A DNA stretch of 64,000 nucleotides from Pagrus major (GCF_040436345.1 NC_133224.1:12206741-12270740), one strand, 5' to 3'; positions 10,783 to 22,454 are shown, counted from the stretch's first letter. Translations and numbers: made by a program. Notes: generated by a model not told the origin, from the letters alone.

Positions 10783-11280
10783 TTAGGACCTTCGCACTGA
10801 CAGTATTGTATCTGTAAGGATTATTTATTATTATTCATCGTTCTGCAAAGTAAGCAGCTTTTTGGAGGCCTGAACATAAACTCACCAAACCTGGAAATAC
10901 GTCGAATGTGTCGAAAAATGTGATAATTCAACATCATTGGGTGTGGGCGTGGACAGGGGACTCTATAGCGCCCCCTGGAATATTTCAAACTTGAAGCCCC
11001 GCCTCCCACATGCACCTACATTAACGCAATTCGGTACGCATATGGATCATGACCAGACACACAAAAAACCCTCTTGGACGCATACCCTCAGTCCAACAGG
11101 AAGTTGGCCATTTTGGTTCAAAGTTCAGAACATCGCCATTTTCTCCATTTAAAACCCAATTCTATACCTTGTTCTTTATTTAACTTGTCCTACAGATTTA
11201 ACGCCACAGACTTCCCAGTCAGGGCGAGCACACATCTGGCCGCACGCCCTCCGATGTCATCACTGCTTGCAGTTCTAATT
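10783..11280 (-). mobile_element. Helitron-like element related to the 38-64 kb array
   Basis: Copy 1 lacks this 0.5-kb block (empty site near 3228). On the minus strand it begins attagaactgcaagcagtgatga and ends in an AAT microsatellite, aatccttac and ggtcctaatt. This is the same head and tail plan as the array units (attaaagctgcaagcagcgatga, then AAT repeat, then gggccctaatt). No clear terminal inverted repeats or large target duplication are seen. It is a diverged, shorter cousin, present once and inverted. Confidence 0.65.
10968..10978 (-). promoter_or_regulatory. CTCF-like motif
   Basis: The reverse complement reads CCAGGGGGCGC followed by TA, which equals the right-hand core of the vertebrate CTCF consensus as I know it. 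It lies in the Helitron-like insertion in intron 1 of copy 2. This is a motif match only; binding is not shown. Confidence 0.35.
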
Positions 11281-11368
11281 TAATTAGAATTCCTTAAAAA
11301 ATGTATATCTATTCATATATAATGCAACAGTAATATTTTAACTTTTTCTTTTCACAGTTACACTGAAG

Positions 11369-14300
11369 ATGGAAATGAGTATCATCGCACAGCTCCAAGC
11401 GACAGCACCCCCAACAGAAACACATCGTATAATACAGTGTGTAATTGACAATAACCTGAAGAAGCTAAAAACATTACTAAAGGTGAACAAAATTAATGAA
11501 GTTTACCTATGCACGGAGTGGAAAGACTACATAACCCCACTGACTGCTGCTGTTGGTACTCACAACAGGGATATTTTTACTTTCCTTTTGCAGCAGGGTG
11601 CAGACCCAGACAAGGCTTCACAACTAGGCTTCACACCTCTGCATTATGTCTCACTATTCAAAGCACCACTTTTTTTTGTAGAGAAACTGCTTGAAGCAAG
11701 AGCTAATCCAAATGGATGGAATCTACAGCAATTCACACCACTGCAAACTGCTGCCATCAATGACAGGGATGATGTTGTGAAAGTGCTCATCTCTGCTGGT
11801 GCACTGGTGACACCCGTATCTGTCATTGATCCTGATCATGTTATTCACAATGAAAAAATATCGAAGATGATTCACAACTTTGCATCAAAAGGAGATAAAT
11901 TATGCTCTGAAATCAGATATTTCCTTGATATGGCAAATGCTGTGCAAAGTAAAACACCTGAACAAGTGTTCAAAACTTTTGACAGTCACATGCTGTTGGA
12001 GGATCCTCAGACCCATCTGACCATGATTGAAAGACTTTTTACTGTAACTGGGCGGAATGTTGAAAAATACTGCCAGGGAAGTATCAAATGGCTGAAGGAC
12101 ACAGGAAATCTGAGCACCTACATTGAAGGTGCAGTCAGACGCTTTCCAAACATTTCCCAGAAACATGTACTTTGCACTATTATTACTGTACATGCAGTTC
12201 TGTGTACTGTGGAGGAAATACCAAATGAACAAGCACAAGCTTTAGTCCCCCAACTACTGGACAAGCTTTGCTTAAAAGAGAGACCTGATATATACAACAC
12301 TGTTCTGGAAACACTATATGTGATAACACAGAAAACAAAAGGCACAAATGGCTGGGATCTGAACTTTGTTAGAAAATTGTGCAAAACAGTTGCTCCTTTT
12401 GTAAAGGACCATCACCCCTCAGACATCAGAGTCTGCACATATGGTGTATTTGCAAACTTACTTTCAGTTGAATATGTGGGTGACATCTTTACATCAGTGG
12501 GGATAACTGCAGTGCCTGAGGACATACTGATGTCTGCAGAAATGACCAACAATGACAAGCTGAAAGAAGTTCTCAGACGACTGAACGATCATTTCAGCAA
12601 ACCAAACATGGAACGTGAGGACTGTACAGCCTCACCTGGGCCGAGGAAAAAGAAGAACAAGAAAAAGAAAAAGAAGAACAAGAAGGAAAAATCCAACAAG
12701 GACGAAGACCCAGATGACAAGTGTTTCAGTGGTGCAACTGATCCAATATCAATTCCTGTTGTGGAGTCTTCAAATGCTCAGCCACTCCACTTCAACACCA
12801 CTGTGTCATCAGATACACACACATGGCTACAAATCAGCAGGAGGTGGAGAGAAAAATTAGAGAAGCTGGTGAGCACTGATCGAAGCAGAGTAACCAGAAT
12901 TGGGAGCATGAAATATGTGAATGATGAAGAGTTCTGCATAGCAGAGGGCAGTGATGGTACTGACGTCTTCTTGGGGCTGAGAGATGATGGCACTGAGGTT
13001 GCTATTAAGAGAATGAAAAAAAGCAACTATAAAATGCTGAGGAATGAGGAGGGATTTCTACGACTTCCAGAACTTGATCATCCATCTATTGTACGATACA
13101 TTGACTTTGCAGAGGATGAGTACTTTGGATATCTTGGTCTTCAGCTTTGTGAAGACACCCTGGAAGAATGCATCAGAAACAATGATGGTGGTCTGCCGAA
13201 AGACAAACTTGTCTATCAGTTTTTGGAGAGTTTAAAAGTGCTTCATTGTCAAAATCCTCAGATTCTCCACCGTGATCTCAAACCACAGAATGTTTTGATT
13301 GGTAAGAAAAAGTTCAAGATGTACTGAAGTAATGAAATTAAATCAGAAATTCAGAAAGACAGCAACAGTATTTAAAATATATTATTATTATAGCTTTTTT
13401 GTGATTTGTCCTGTAGATGTTAACAGGAGGGCAAGATTAGCAGATTTTGGCATAAGTAGACGGTTACCCAAAGGCCAGACAACTTATTGCACAGGCAGTG
13501 CAGGAACAAGATGCTGGAAGGCCAAGGAGACTTTATCAGACGAAGCTGACATACGATACAAGTCAAACACTGATGTACAGGTCAGTTTTACTGCAACACA
13601 CACTGCATTGATTAATGATCGAAGAATACTTCTTTCATTGGCAAAATGATCTGTTATTTTTTTAGGTGGCAGGGATGCTGATTTATTACATCCTCTCTGG
13701 AGGACATCATCCTTTTGGCGACAAACCCTTTGAGTGTGAGTACAACATTCATGAAGGGAAGTACACTTTGGACCATGTTGAAGATGTGGTGGCGAAGGAT
13801 CTCATCGAGTGGATGATCAGTGAAGAACCAAAGAACAGACCTACAGTGGAAGAATGCTTGAGTCATCCCTTCTTCTGGACACCTGAGAGGTAGCATCACT
13901 TTTATTGTCAACTGATTAGCTTTTATTTCTGTGTATAGTAGCTCACATTGTGTTAACAAGAGTCGATGCCCACAAGAGGCTCAGTGAGGCTGCTCTTAAA
14001 GGCACAGTGGTGCTTTCATCTCAATGCTAACATCAGCATGCTAACATGTTTACAATGATGATGCTAACATGCTGATGCTAAGAAGGTCTATTGTTTACCA
14101 TGGTCACCATCTTTGTCTTGCATGATCGCATGCTAATACTGTACCAAACACAACCAGACCTAAACTTGGTTGATGGGAATTAGTTTTGTATGTGTTTGGT
14201 CAGAAACCAAACTACTGGAAAAATTGAAAATTCCACTTAAAAATGGCACTAAAGAACATTTCAGGGGTCATTAGGGTCATTAGGATCCATCCTTTGGGAG

Positions 14301-15464
14301 CCATGAATGGCTGTACACAGTTTTATGGCAATCCTTTAAACAGTTGTTTCTGTGAATCAGAGTGGTGGACCAACAGACCAGCAAACCAACACTGTCAACT
14401 ACAGAGTGCTAACATGGCTGGTCAAAATCCACGTGTTGTCTCTTTTTCCATTTTGCCAGCATCTTAAACACATTTTATTTTTCAGGAGACTTGAATACTT
14501 GAGAAGGATCGGAAACATCACGGAGGTGGAAAAGTGGAAAAATGCCGACCAGGAATTAATTTCTTCGTTGGAAAAATGTGCCGGGGATGGATCCTTCAAA
14601 AAGTGGAAAACTGAGGTGACAACTGTACAACAACTGTAACTTCTTTATTCCTAAATTCCACTTAATGACTCGTTGTTTTTGGTGTTGCAGTTGGCAGAGT
14701 TGGTCAAGAAGGTGGATCCCAAAAACAGATACGATGACAGCACACTGGCATTTCTGCGCTTCATACGAAACCTCCACGAGCACTAGTAAGTCAAACTGAG
14801 TTAAAGATGATGAAGGGCCTTAAAGGTGTTATTGATCACATTCAGTCACTAAATGTGGCATTCCACCTCCACACTTCCATTGCCTTCATGTTACAATACT
14901 GCTGTTGTCTGAATCATCTGCCCCCTCAGGTGGTTGCTGGTGTTGGCTAATGTTGCTAATGTCAATATTAACACAAACGTTAGTGAGCATACATTAGCTA
15001 AACTTCTGAACATCAGATAGTAAACCTTAGCTAACATTAGCTAGCATTCAGGATTAATCAAAGACTTTATAATCATCACATTTATTAAATGTTTTTCAAA
15101 CTGTTTTTTCCTGATTCCTGGAATGAGTTAATCCTTTCTCTCTTATTGACCTCCATCACACAGATCTCCACAGCAACATCAGTTTTTGCCGGCTCCTTTG
15201 TTTATTTAATTGTCGTGCAATTAAATTTTCGTATCTGTTTGCAGTCCTGAGGACGCGGCCAACGTTTATCTGATGTCGAAGTTTCCAGATCTCTTCGGGT
15301 GTGTTTACCTGTTTGCCAACAGCAGAGGGTGGAATTCAAGGCCGCCTCTGAAGGAAATGTTTGGAGCAATGCTCTCCAGATTTGTAAAGCCAGCCACAAA
15401 GGAGGAGCAAGTTGGCGTCCCAGTTCAAGAATCTCAACCTCTGTCTGGGCCAATTGCAAAGTGA
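11369..15464 (+). CDS. Ankyrin-kinase-KEN endoribonuclease, RNase L/IRE1-like, copy 2
   Basis: Coding exons are 11369-13301, 13417-13580, 13666-13889, 14486-14615, 14691-14785 and 15245-15464; the product is 921 residues, with the same phases as copy 1. Kinase motifs are intact (VAIK K547, HRD 634-636, DFG from 654), and KEN residues Y831, R843, N844 and H848 are kept. The copy differs from copy 1 mainly in clustered changes in the ankyrin and ARM-like regions and in a lysine-rich insertion at about 427-447. The ATG equivalent to that of copy 1 is six bases downstream (11375); 11369 adds two residues. An apparent TAG after the HEH motif (14784-14786) is split by the exon 6 donor, and the spliced codon is TAT. 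An upstream non-coding exon probably ends at 9708. Confidence 0.88.
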
Positions 15465-16072
15465 CACCTAAATATTTTGATTGAGCAGGGTCTTTACTGT
15501 AGAAAAGAAAACGTCCTGCCACAACCGAGTTGATTTGAATGAACTGCAGTAATGCAACAACACCTGATGCTGGGTGGTTGTAAATCAGCACCCCAACTTC
15601 TATGTTTTACTTATTTTGCCACTGATCTGGGGCTTCAACGTAAACCTTACAGTAAAAGTCTACAAGCCTCTGGATATTTCCAAATTAACAAAACTCAGCC
15701 TTTCTTTTTGGGCTATCACTGAAAAAAGCTCCTCCGGGTAAAGAAATTAGTGCTGGTGTATTTCTACGTCAAATCCAACAGTAGCACTTTGACCCTGGTC
15801 TGTCGTTGAAACGTCTGATGTTAAAGACCTGTACATAAAGAAATAGAGAACATGAGTTGCTGAAATTCTTTGCTTAAGTTAAGAGGGTGCCAAAAAATTT
15901 AAAAATGAGTCTTAAGTGCTTCTTCTCATTATGTGAATGGTATTGTCATTAAAACAATGTAATGGAATATAAAAGCTTTACGACATGCAGGTTGTTTTAA
16001 AGAGATAGTTTTAATGTTTTGGAAGGATTCTCTGTATTATAAGGTTATCTGTTGATTATAAATGAGTGATGT

Positions 16073-16273
16073 TTGATCATGTTTGTTTTAGGGTTAAGGC
16101 TCAATAAGATCCAATCTACCCTTGATATTATAATTTGTTCATTTTATATGGTGAAAGATCACAATGTAATGTGGGAATTATTTTACGATCCTCACAAAGG
16201 ACGATGGGATCTTTATTTTCCCAAAATATTGGTGGAGTTTTTGCAGACAGATGATACATGTGTGGTCATATAG
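16073..16273 (+). other. Small open frame (66 aa) in the 3' UTR of copy 2
   Basis: Identical in protein sequence to 7959-8159. The surrounding 3' UTR is also very similar between copies but has more scattered differences and small indels. Confidence 0.35.
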
Positions 16274-16375
16274 AGAGTACTAATATTATGCTAATGTTTT
16301 TACCTTTTTATCCATCCTACTTAAATGGTCTTTGTATTGTGTTTTATGAAAGAAAACAAGCCAAAACACATTGAT

Positions 16376-16381
16376 AATAAA
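16376..16381 (+). terminator. Polyadenylation signal, copy 2
   Basis: AATAAA in the same context as 8262-8267, followed by a GT-rich stretch. Confidence 0.65.
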
Positions 16382-16676
16382 GTTGGTCTAAAGAGTACGA
16401 GAGTGGCTGGAGTTTTTTTCCCCTATTTGTCTTTTATTATCTTCCTCTTTGTTTTGTTTTTTTTAACAATAACAGGCTTTGTGCTCTTATTGTGTTAAAC
16501 CAGCACAAAATTGAAGGAGTGACCTGACCATCTTCCTGCCCCATTGACAGAAACACGTGCTGATTGTGATCATAGCATGTGTATGACTATATTTCTTTAA
16601 ATAGGATTAGTAGCTACATGCAACATTAAGTAAAAGAAAGAAAGAACCAAAAAGGCAACAGTGCCGTTTTCTCAAC

Positions 16677-16965
16677 AAACTACGACATGTAGATAAAACA
16701 AGGACTGCAATGCCACTACCTGTTTGTCACACAGAAGTCTGAACTGATCTTTGCACTTACTTTAAAAAAAAAATGTTACTGCAGCTTGCAAGAGCATGAT
16801 GTTCAAAAAAGGGTGTTTGCCAACTTCCTTTTAATGAACCTAATAAATAAGAAGTCTAAAAGTGCTTCTACTCATAAAGTAAATGGTACTGCCAAGAAAG
16901 AAACTTAATGGAATATGCAAGCTTTACAACATGCAGATTCTTCTGTATGATTTTTGTTTTAGGCA
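16677..16965 (+). repeat. Right remnant of the tandem duplication
   Basis: Matches 1312-1605 closely, including the poly-A tract and aaaagggtgtttgccaacttc. Similarity stops at 16966, where a sequence beginning TGTAGC starts. Confidence 0.7.
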
Positions 16966-17460
16966 TTGTAGCTACACCGGTCCAATTAAATAATGGCCAT
17001 GATTCATACAGATGTCTTTTGAAGGTTTATTTGGTCTCTCTCTCTGTCTGTTTCAGCAGACACCGTTAAAACTACAACAAAAATAAAAGACAGAAGTTTC
17101 ACAAATCACATACAACTTCCACTCAAGCCAAGAGTAAAGCCAAGTAAAATAAAATAACTTAAAATGCACCATTAATGTCCATACAAAGGTACATTAACAA
17201 CGTTATACATAAACATTAAACATATAAAGAAAATTACCTTGCGCACCTCTTGGACCACATGTAAAACATTGTTACTCTGGAGTCGCACGTTCCTCATCCG
17301 CAGCCATGCTATTCTGACCCACAATGCTACTGACATGACCTCACCATATGACATCACATTTCCCACAATGCTTCTCAACTAAACTGCAATCACGTTACAT
17401 TCTGCAGTAAAGACCTTACATAGGGAGCGATATATTTTCAAACAGACATGTTTAAGTACC
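16966..17460 (-). mobile_element. Possible solo LTR or LTR fragment
   Basis: It begins TGTAGCTACACC exactly where duplication similarity stops. It shares a pattern (caccgt-aaaactaca then aataaaa and agaag) with another TGTAGC-starting sequence at 26044. The far end and a target duplication were not found, so this is tentative. Short open frames inside carry no recognised domain. Confidence 0.3.
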
Positions 17461-17579
17461 TTTGAGACACATTTCCTATCAACCTTTTAATGACTTTATG
17501 AACTTAAATGATTATGCACTTATGACAGAAACATACACAGTAAACACATCAATGAAACTGTCTCTGAGACAGTTACAAC

Positions 17580-17695
17580 CTGGGATCCCGAAGACAGACT
17601 CTATCTTCTTGTTCAGCTGCAGCACTGTGATCCTCTTTATCTGCTCCTCAGTGACACACAGGTCGATGGTCCTCTCCTTCCCACACTCACAAATT
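17580..17695 (-). pseudogene. Orphan ubiquitin-like first exon (fragment)
   Basis: The minus strand reads GKERTIDLCVTEEQ, then a helix ending NKKIESVFGIP, then a donor G|GTTGTA. Length and exon end match exon 1 of the ubiquitin-like gene at 23768-23897 ([13 protein letters not shown], then DTDGTP and the donor). The first beta strand is missing because a duplication breakpoint falls near 17696, and no second exon is visible downstream. It is best read as a broken paralogue. Confidence 0.5.
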
Positions 17696-17698
17696 TGT

Positions 17699-17905
17699 GT
17701 CTGATGATATACTATGAGCCCAATGAAAATGGGTTAGGGTTACTGCAGCCAGTTTGAAGCAAAGGCCTGGAAAGACTAGAAAGTGTTTACAAACGGCTCC
17801 ACAGTTTTCCTCAAAGTATTTGGTATCCATTGCAAAAACTGGCAGCTCAAACACTCTGTCATTAAGCAGCTTCCTGTGAATAATTTGTGTTACTTGATTT
17901 TCCAT
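17699..17905 (-). CDS. Duplicated minus-strand open frame, copy 1 (unknown)
   Basis: The frame starting MENQVTQIIHRK contains FELPVFAMDTKYFEENCG and CKHFLVFPGLCF. A second copy at 22455-22627 keeps the frame through FKLA with few amino-acid changes. It is cysteine- and phenylalanine-rich, with no known domain. It may be an exon of the duplicated ubiquitin-like locus or chance conservation of a recent duplicate. Confidence 0.3.
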
Positions 17906-18157
17906 TTACATACGTAAATAATAAAATAACAGTACATCTGACACAGATCATTCTCAGAAAATTATATTTAAAATATCTCTGATACTTGTCATAGGTGTAC
18001 ATTTGAATGATTTCCTATATAAAAAAAAAAATGCAAAGTGAAAGTTACTGGAGGCTCCCTGTGGTGCAGGTACACAAAGTCTATATCCCCACAAGGATCA
18101 GCCTGAAGTCCCTTCGGCATCTGACGTGGTGGAAACGTCAGATGCGTCAGGTGGTGG

Positions 18158-19581
18158 ATGTCAAAAAATTTCCTGTATACTGTATATACAATAATGCATT
18201 TATTAACGTCAAATCTCCTTAAAAGTAATGTGGAGCTCTAATTTATGAGTCTTTATGAACTGCAGCCAAAAGTCCACTGGATTACTGCAGCACGTCTCTG
18301 CAGCATTAAAGCACAGACTTTAATTCACACTTCACATAATATAGTAAAATAACAGTCTAAGTTGTGTGTTTTTCATCTGGTTTGTACAGGATGTTCTGAA
18401 TAATGAAATATTGTATTGAATACATCATCTGTGCATTAATGAGAGTTAAACAACAGCACAACAGTAACATTTATTCACATAAAGATATCAAATATACATA
18501 TAGTCATGTGAAAGACGTTCAATCCTGCCAGTGAAGTGTGAAAATGTTTATATCTGAATGAACTTTCACATAATAAAACTTGACACAGAATCAGTCTTGC
18601 AGAGGACCAGGAGGAGCTGTAGCACCCTCTGTAGGTCAATCCCAAAATAACACTGAACAATGACGACACTGATGACGAGTAAGACTGGAGAAGTATATCA
18701 ATGTCAGAAAAAATACCACAATTTACAATATTCAGATGCAACTATTCTTTTGAAATCTCATGGAGTAACACATTTCAAATCAATTAGGCCTTTTTGAGTC
18801 TGATGAGTCCACAGAAAATACTTCAGTTTCATACTAAGGCCTGGAAAGTCTCATAAATGTAAACCAACGTTAACAGAAGTGACAGAAGAACTGGTGCACA
18901 ATGTCATGTGTTCACTGTGAATACTGAAATAAGTAACGTCAAACAAGCAAAATTCAAGATTTAGTGATACATTTGAAAGTGTTTGACCTGCTTCTCCACA
19001 CTGCTCCTTACATGTTTGTGATCCAGCATAGAAAATGATAGATTGGCTGTTTAAAGGTTATTACAAATAATTTGTGTGTGCTGGTTACAAGTTTACAGCC
19101 ACATCTGTCGGTCACACATCAGTTAGTAACAGTAGAAGAAAAAACAAAGACATGTCATAAAACACAGTACAACTCAAGACAGATCATCCTCAAACCATCA
19201 TAATAAAAATGATTCTGTCACAATCATATTATTATAAATCACTCAGGTCCAGTTTAAAAAGCACAATGGAAGATTTTAGTCCTTTTAGTCATCCAACTAG
19301 AATCCAGACGTGATCTGAGCTTCTCTCTTTGATTTGATAGCAGAGCCGACCATGCAGACATGTTAGTGCATGTGAGTCCTTCTGGTAAAAATAGTTGAGT
19401 CAAATATTAATGCTTTCAGTTGTTGGCAAGCTACCAACCCAAACAATCCACTATCTCTCTGAGGAATCACTTCATGCACTTTTAAATCTCAGTATTAAAA
19501 CAGTTGTATACTTAGATTAATATATGGAGTATATATAGAGTAATATTCGTAGTACATATAGTTTATATAGAGTACTGTTTT
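18158..19581 (-). repeat. Duplicated segment, copy 1 (3' UTR-like)
   Basis: Direct repeat of 24122-25674, very similar throughout. Copy 1 lacks about 0.1 kb present in copy 2 (near 24230-24340). It contains the phrase caatcccaaaataacactgaacaatga, which recurs at 22273 and 24734. No coding frame is conserved, so it resembles untranslated or intergenic DNA of a duplicated minus-strand gene. Confidence 0.75.
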
Positions 19582-19723
19582 TACTCTGAATACAGACAGA
19601 TGAAAGAGGTGATAAGTGAGTGAAAGACGAGTGAGCGATGCAGGGAGAGAAGACAGACTCACTTGTGTTCATCCTTCCTACTGGAACCACAAAACCAGTC
19701 CGTCTCATATGCTCAGAGACCGT

Positions 19724-20406
19724 GGCACTCATTAAAGTGTCAATTTGAAACATCACTATGAGACAAAGCACAACGTTTTTGACCAAACATACTCTCTGTC
19801 TGAACTGAAGTTACAGAAAATAAGCAGTCCAATATGAACAATCCACCCGGATCCTGACCCATTCATTCACTGCCCAACACCGTGCTAATGAATGTTCCCT
19901 CAGAGTCGCTTGGATTTTGGGTCAATACAAAAAGCCATTTACTGATGGAGGGGTTGTCAAGGGGTGCATGAGTGCAGTAAACTTCACTTGAGGGGAAACA
20001 GAAACAGAAATTTTATTTTTCAAAAATGAAGTACTTTATTTTAAGATGCACAATTTTTAAAAAGCTATTTTATTTATTTTCACTATTTTATTTTTAAATG
20101 CAGCCCTTCGTTTCCTTAAAGAGAGAAGAAAATAATACATATCTACAGTATCATACTGTTTATCTGTATAATTAAATGTTAAGTGACAGTAAATATTGTC
20201 AAAATGTTTTTGAAATGTTCTGTCTTTATTTGATTTGACAGTCAGTTGTTGATTACATGCAGATGTTGATACAACAGCTAGGCTACTTCAATATATATCA
20301 CACTAAATCATAACGCAAGTTAGACATTGTGATGTTCTGGGCCTTTACTTGAGGAAATTTTCTCTAACTGGACCTATTTGAATTTTAGTTGAATACCCCT
20401 GCTCTA
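19724..20406 (+). repeat. Left arm of a large inverted repeat
   Basis: Reverse complement of 21540-22272 with small indels. It ends inward with gttgaatacccctgctcta. The inner end, read in reverse, is CAGGGGTATTCAACT, which resembles a hAT terminus. Arms of about 0.7 kb flank a 1.1-kb unique centre. Confidence 0.85.
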
Positions 20407-20525
20407 CCACACAGTCCATTCATATTTGTCAGTTTATCAACAAAAAACAGATATACAAGTCATATACTGTCTGTACTATAGACTATACTGTTATTTAATC
20501 AAACTGTGTGTTCAGGAGGTAGAAT

Positions 20526-20888
20526 GTGGAACTAGCAAGTGCAACATGTTACAAACGAGCCGTCGATTGTGCCAATGGCGTTCATTACAATGTTTTATTT
20601 ACAGAGAAGATATTAATAAAGTTGGTGGAATACGCTGAAGAGACGATATTACGACATTTGGATAAAACTAAGCCTACAGTAAATTCAGAGCAACTTGGAA
20701 ACCTTCTGTTGTTTCCTTTAATTGAGTTTGCTCACAAAACTAAACAGAGTCTCTCAAACCAAAAAGGATTCAAAACCTGTTTGGATGAAGGGAAATTTTG
20801 TAAATCTAGTTCATTCCTTACAAGGATATGTTCCGCTTCAATAAGCTTAACCTGCATCATTACTGCTGTCATGCAGGTGTTTTTTTAG
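20526..20888 (+). CDS. Open frame (120 aa) between inverted-repeat arms
   Basis: The frame starts MELASATCYKRAVD and includes KLVEYAEETILRHLDKTKP. It ends in a hydrophobic stretch (ISLTCIITAVMQVFF). It is the only long frame in the spacer between the arms. I recognise no family; it could be a captured exon or transposon-encoded piece, or chance. Confidence 0.25.
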   Translation: MELASATCYKRAVDCANGVHYNVLFTEKILIKLVEYAEETILRHLDKTKPTVNSEQLGNLLLFPLIEFAHKTKQSLSNQKGFKTCLDEGKFCKSSSFLTRICSASISLTCIITAVMQVFF

Positions 20889-21539
20889 GTTTTCTTTTTC
20901 TCTTCTTGACATGACCCTTCAGTGTACCAAATAGATGCTTTCATTTAACTTGGGAGTGTCAGTCACTGATGTTTGTCACAGGTATTACCAGCAATGGCAA
21001 CGTCATCAGATCTCAATGATATTTGTCAAAGGTACATAGGGCCCATTACCGGCCAGATTCACAGTGAATACCATGAATTCCATCTTTTCATATGCAACTG
21101 CTAAAAATAACAAAGAGCCCTGTCCTATGACTGTTACGATCAACAAGGATACGGGAAGTTTTTTGCATGAGAAACACTGAGCTCGTCAAAGTGTTTTGAT
21201 CAGCAGGAGATACTGCACCTGCCTGAATGTAGTCTGACTACATTCTGTCAACACAAGGTTTAAATGTCTTGAGCCTGCGGTAACCACAGACCTTACATCA
21301 GGCATTTAACAGAAAAGCCATTCAAGAAACCCATTGACTTTGGAGACAAGGGAACCGGAAGTGCAAACTTGTTAACTGATTTCTGCAGTTTAGGACCCAT
21401 TATGAGAGCAGTCTATAGCTTGACTCTAAAGGGGTTTTCAGACAGAATGCAGTTTGCCCTGTGCTAGCTGCAAGGTTCATCACAGTGAGTGGTACGCTGG
21501 GCAGCTTACACTGCATGTTGGCACTGCCAAATGTGCAGT
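20889..21539. other. Spacer of the inverted repeat, no gene seen
   Basis: Unique sequence with mixed composition. Two phrases (gatgtttgtcacaggta and gatatttgtcaaaggtac) repeat near 20970 and 21017. No coding frame or RNA gene is evident. Confidence 0.4.
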
Positions 21540-22272
21540 TAGAGCAGGGGTATTCAACTAAAATTCAAAAAGGTCCAGTTAGAGAAAATTTCCACAAGTA
21601 AAGGTCCAGAACATCACAATGTCTAACTTTCGTTATGATTTAGTGTGATATATATTGAAGTAGCCTAGCTGTTGTATCAACATCTGCATGTAATCAACAA
21701 CTGACTGTCAAATCAAATAAAGACAGAACATTTCAAAAACATTTCAACAATATTTACTGTCACTTAACATTTAATTATACAGATATATAAAACTGTAGAT
21801 ATGTATTATTTTCTTCTCACGTTAAGGAAACGAAGGGCTGCATTTAAAAATAGTGTTCAGATAGTATAGTAGTATAATAGTTAAGAATAGTGAAAATAAA
21901 TAAACTAAAATAGCTTTTTAAAAATTGTGCATCTTAAAATAAAGTACTTAATTTTTGAAAAATACAATTTTCCGTTTCTGTTTCCCCTCAAGTGAGGTTT
22001 ACTGCACTCATGCACCCCTTGACAACCCCTCCATCAATAAATGGCTTTTTGTATTGACCCAAAATCCAAGCGACTCTGAGGGAACATTCATTAGCACGGT
22101 GTTGGGCAGTGAATGAATGGGTCAGGATCCGGGTGGATTGTTCATATTGGGCTCTGAGACTGCTTATTTTCTGTAACCTCAGTTCAGATAGAGGGTATGT
22201 TTGGTCAAAAACGTTGTGCTTTGTCTCACAGTGGCGTTTCGCATTGACACTTTTTATGAGTGCCACCGTGGT
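21540..22272 (-). repeat. Right arm of a large inverted repeat
   Basis: Pairs with 19724-20406. It starts tagagCAGGGGTATTCAACT (hAT-like end at 21545), pointing towards the spacer, and ends near gagtgccaccgtgg. The next base begins caatcccaaaataacactg, which is shared with the 18.6- and 24.7-kb segments. Confidence 0.85.
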
Positions 22273-22454
22273 CAATCCCAAAATAACACTGAACAATGAT
22301 GAAGACGAGTGTTAAGAAAGACTGGAAAAGTGTTTTAATGAAAAAAATACAAATATCACATAGTTTTAAAAATACTATAACAATAGGCACTTTGACCTAC
22401 ATTAATAATGACACACATGTTAAGGTCTGCCTGTGTCTGATGATATACTATGAG

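Noticed and set aside
14783..14786. Apparent in-frame stop (TAG) right after the KEN HEH motif in copy 2
   Set aside because: The exon ends at 14785 at the donor gtaagt. Spliced to 15245, the codon is TAT, so the frame is open. Copy 1 has TGT at the same split codon.
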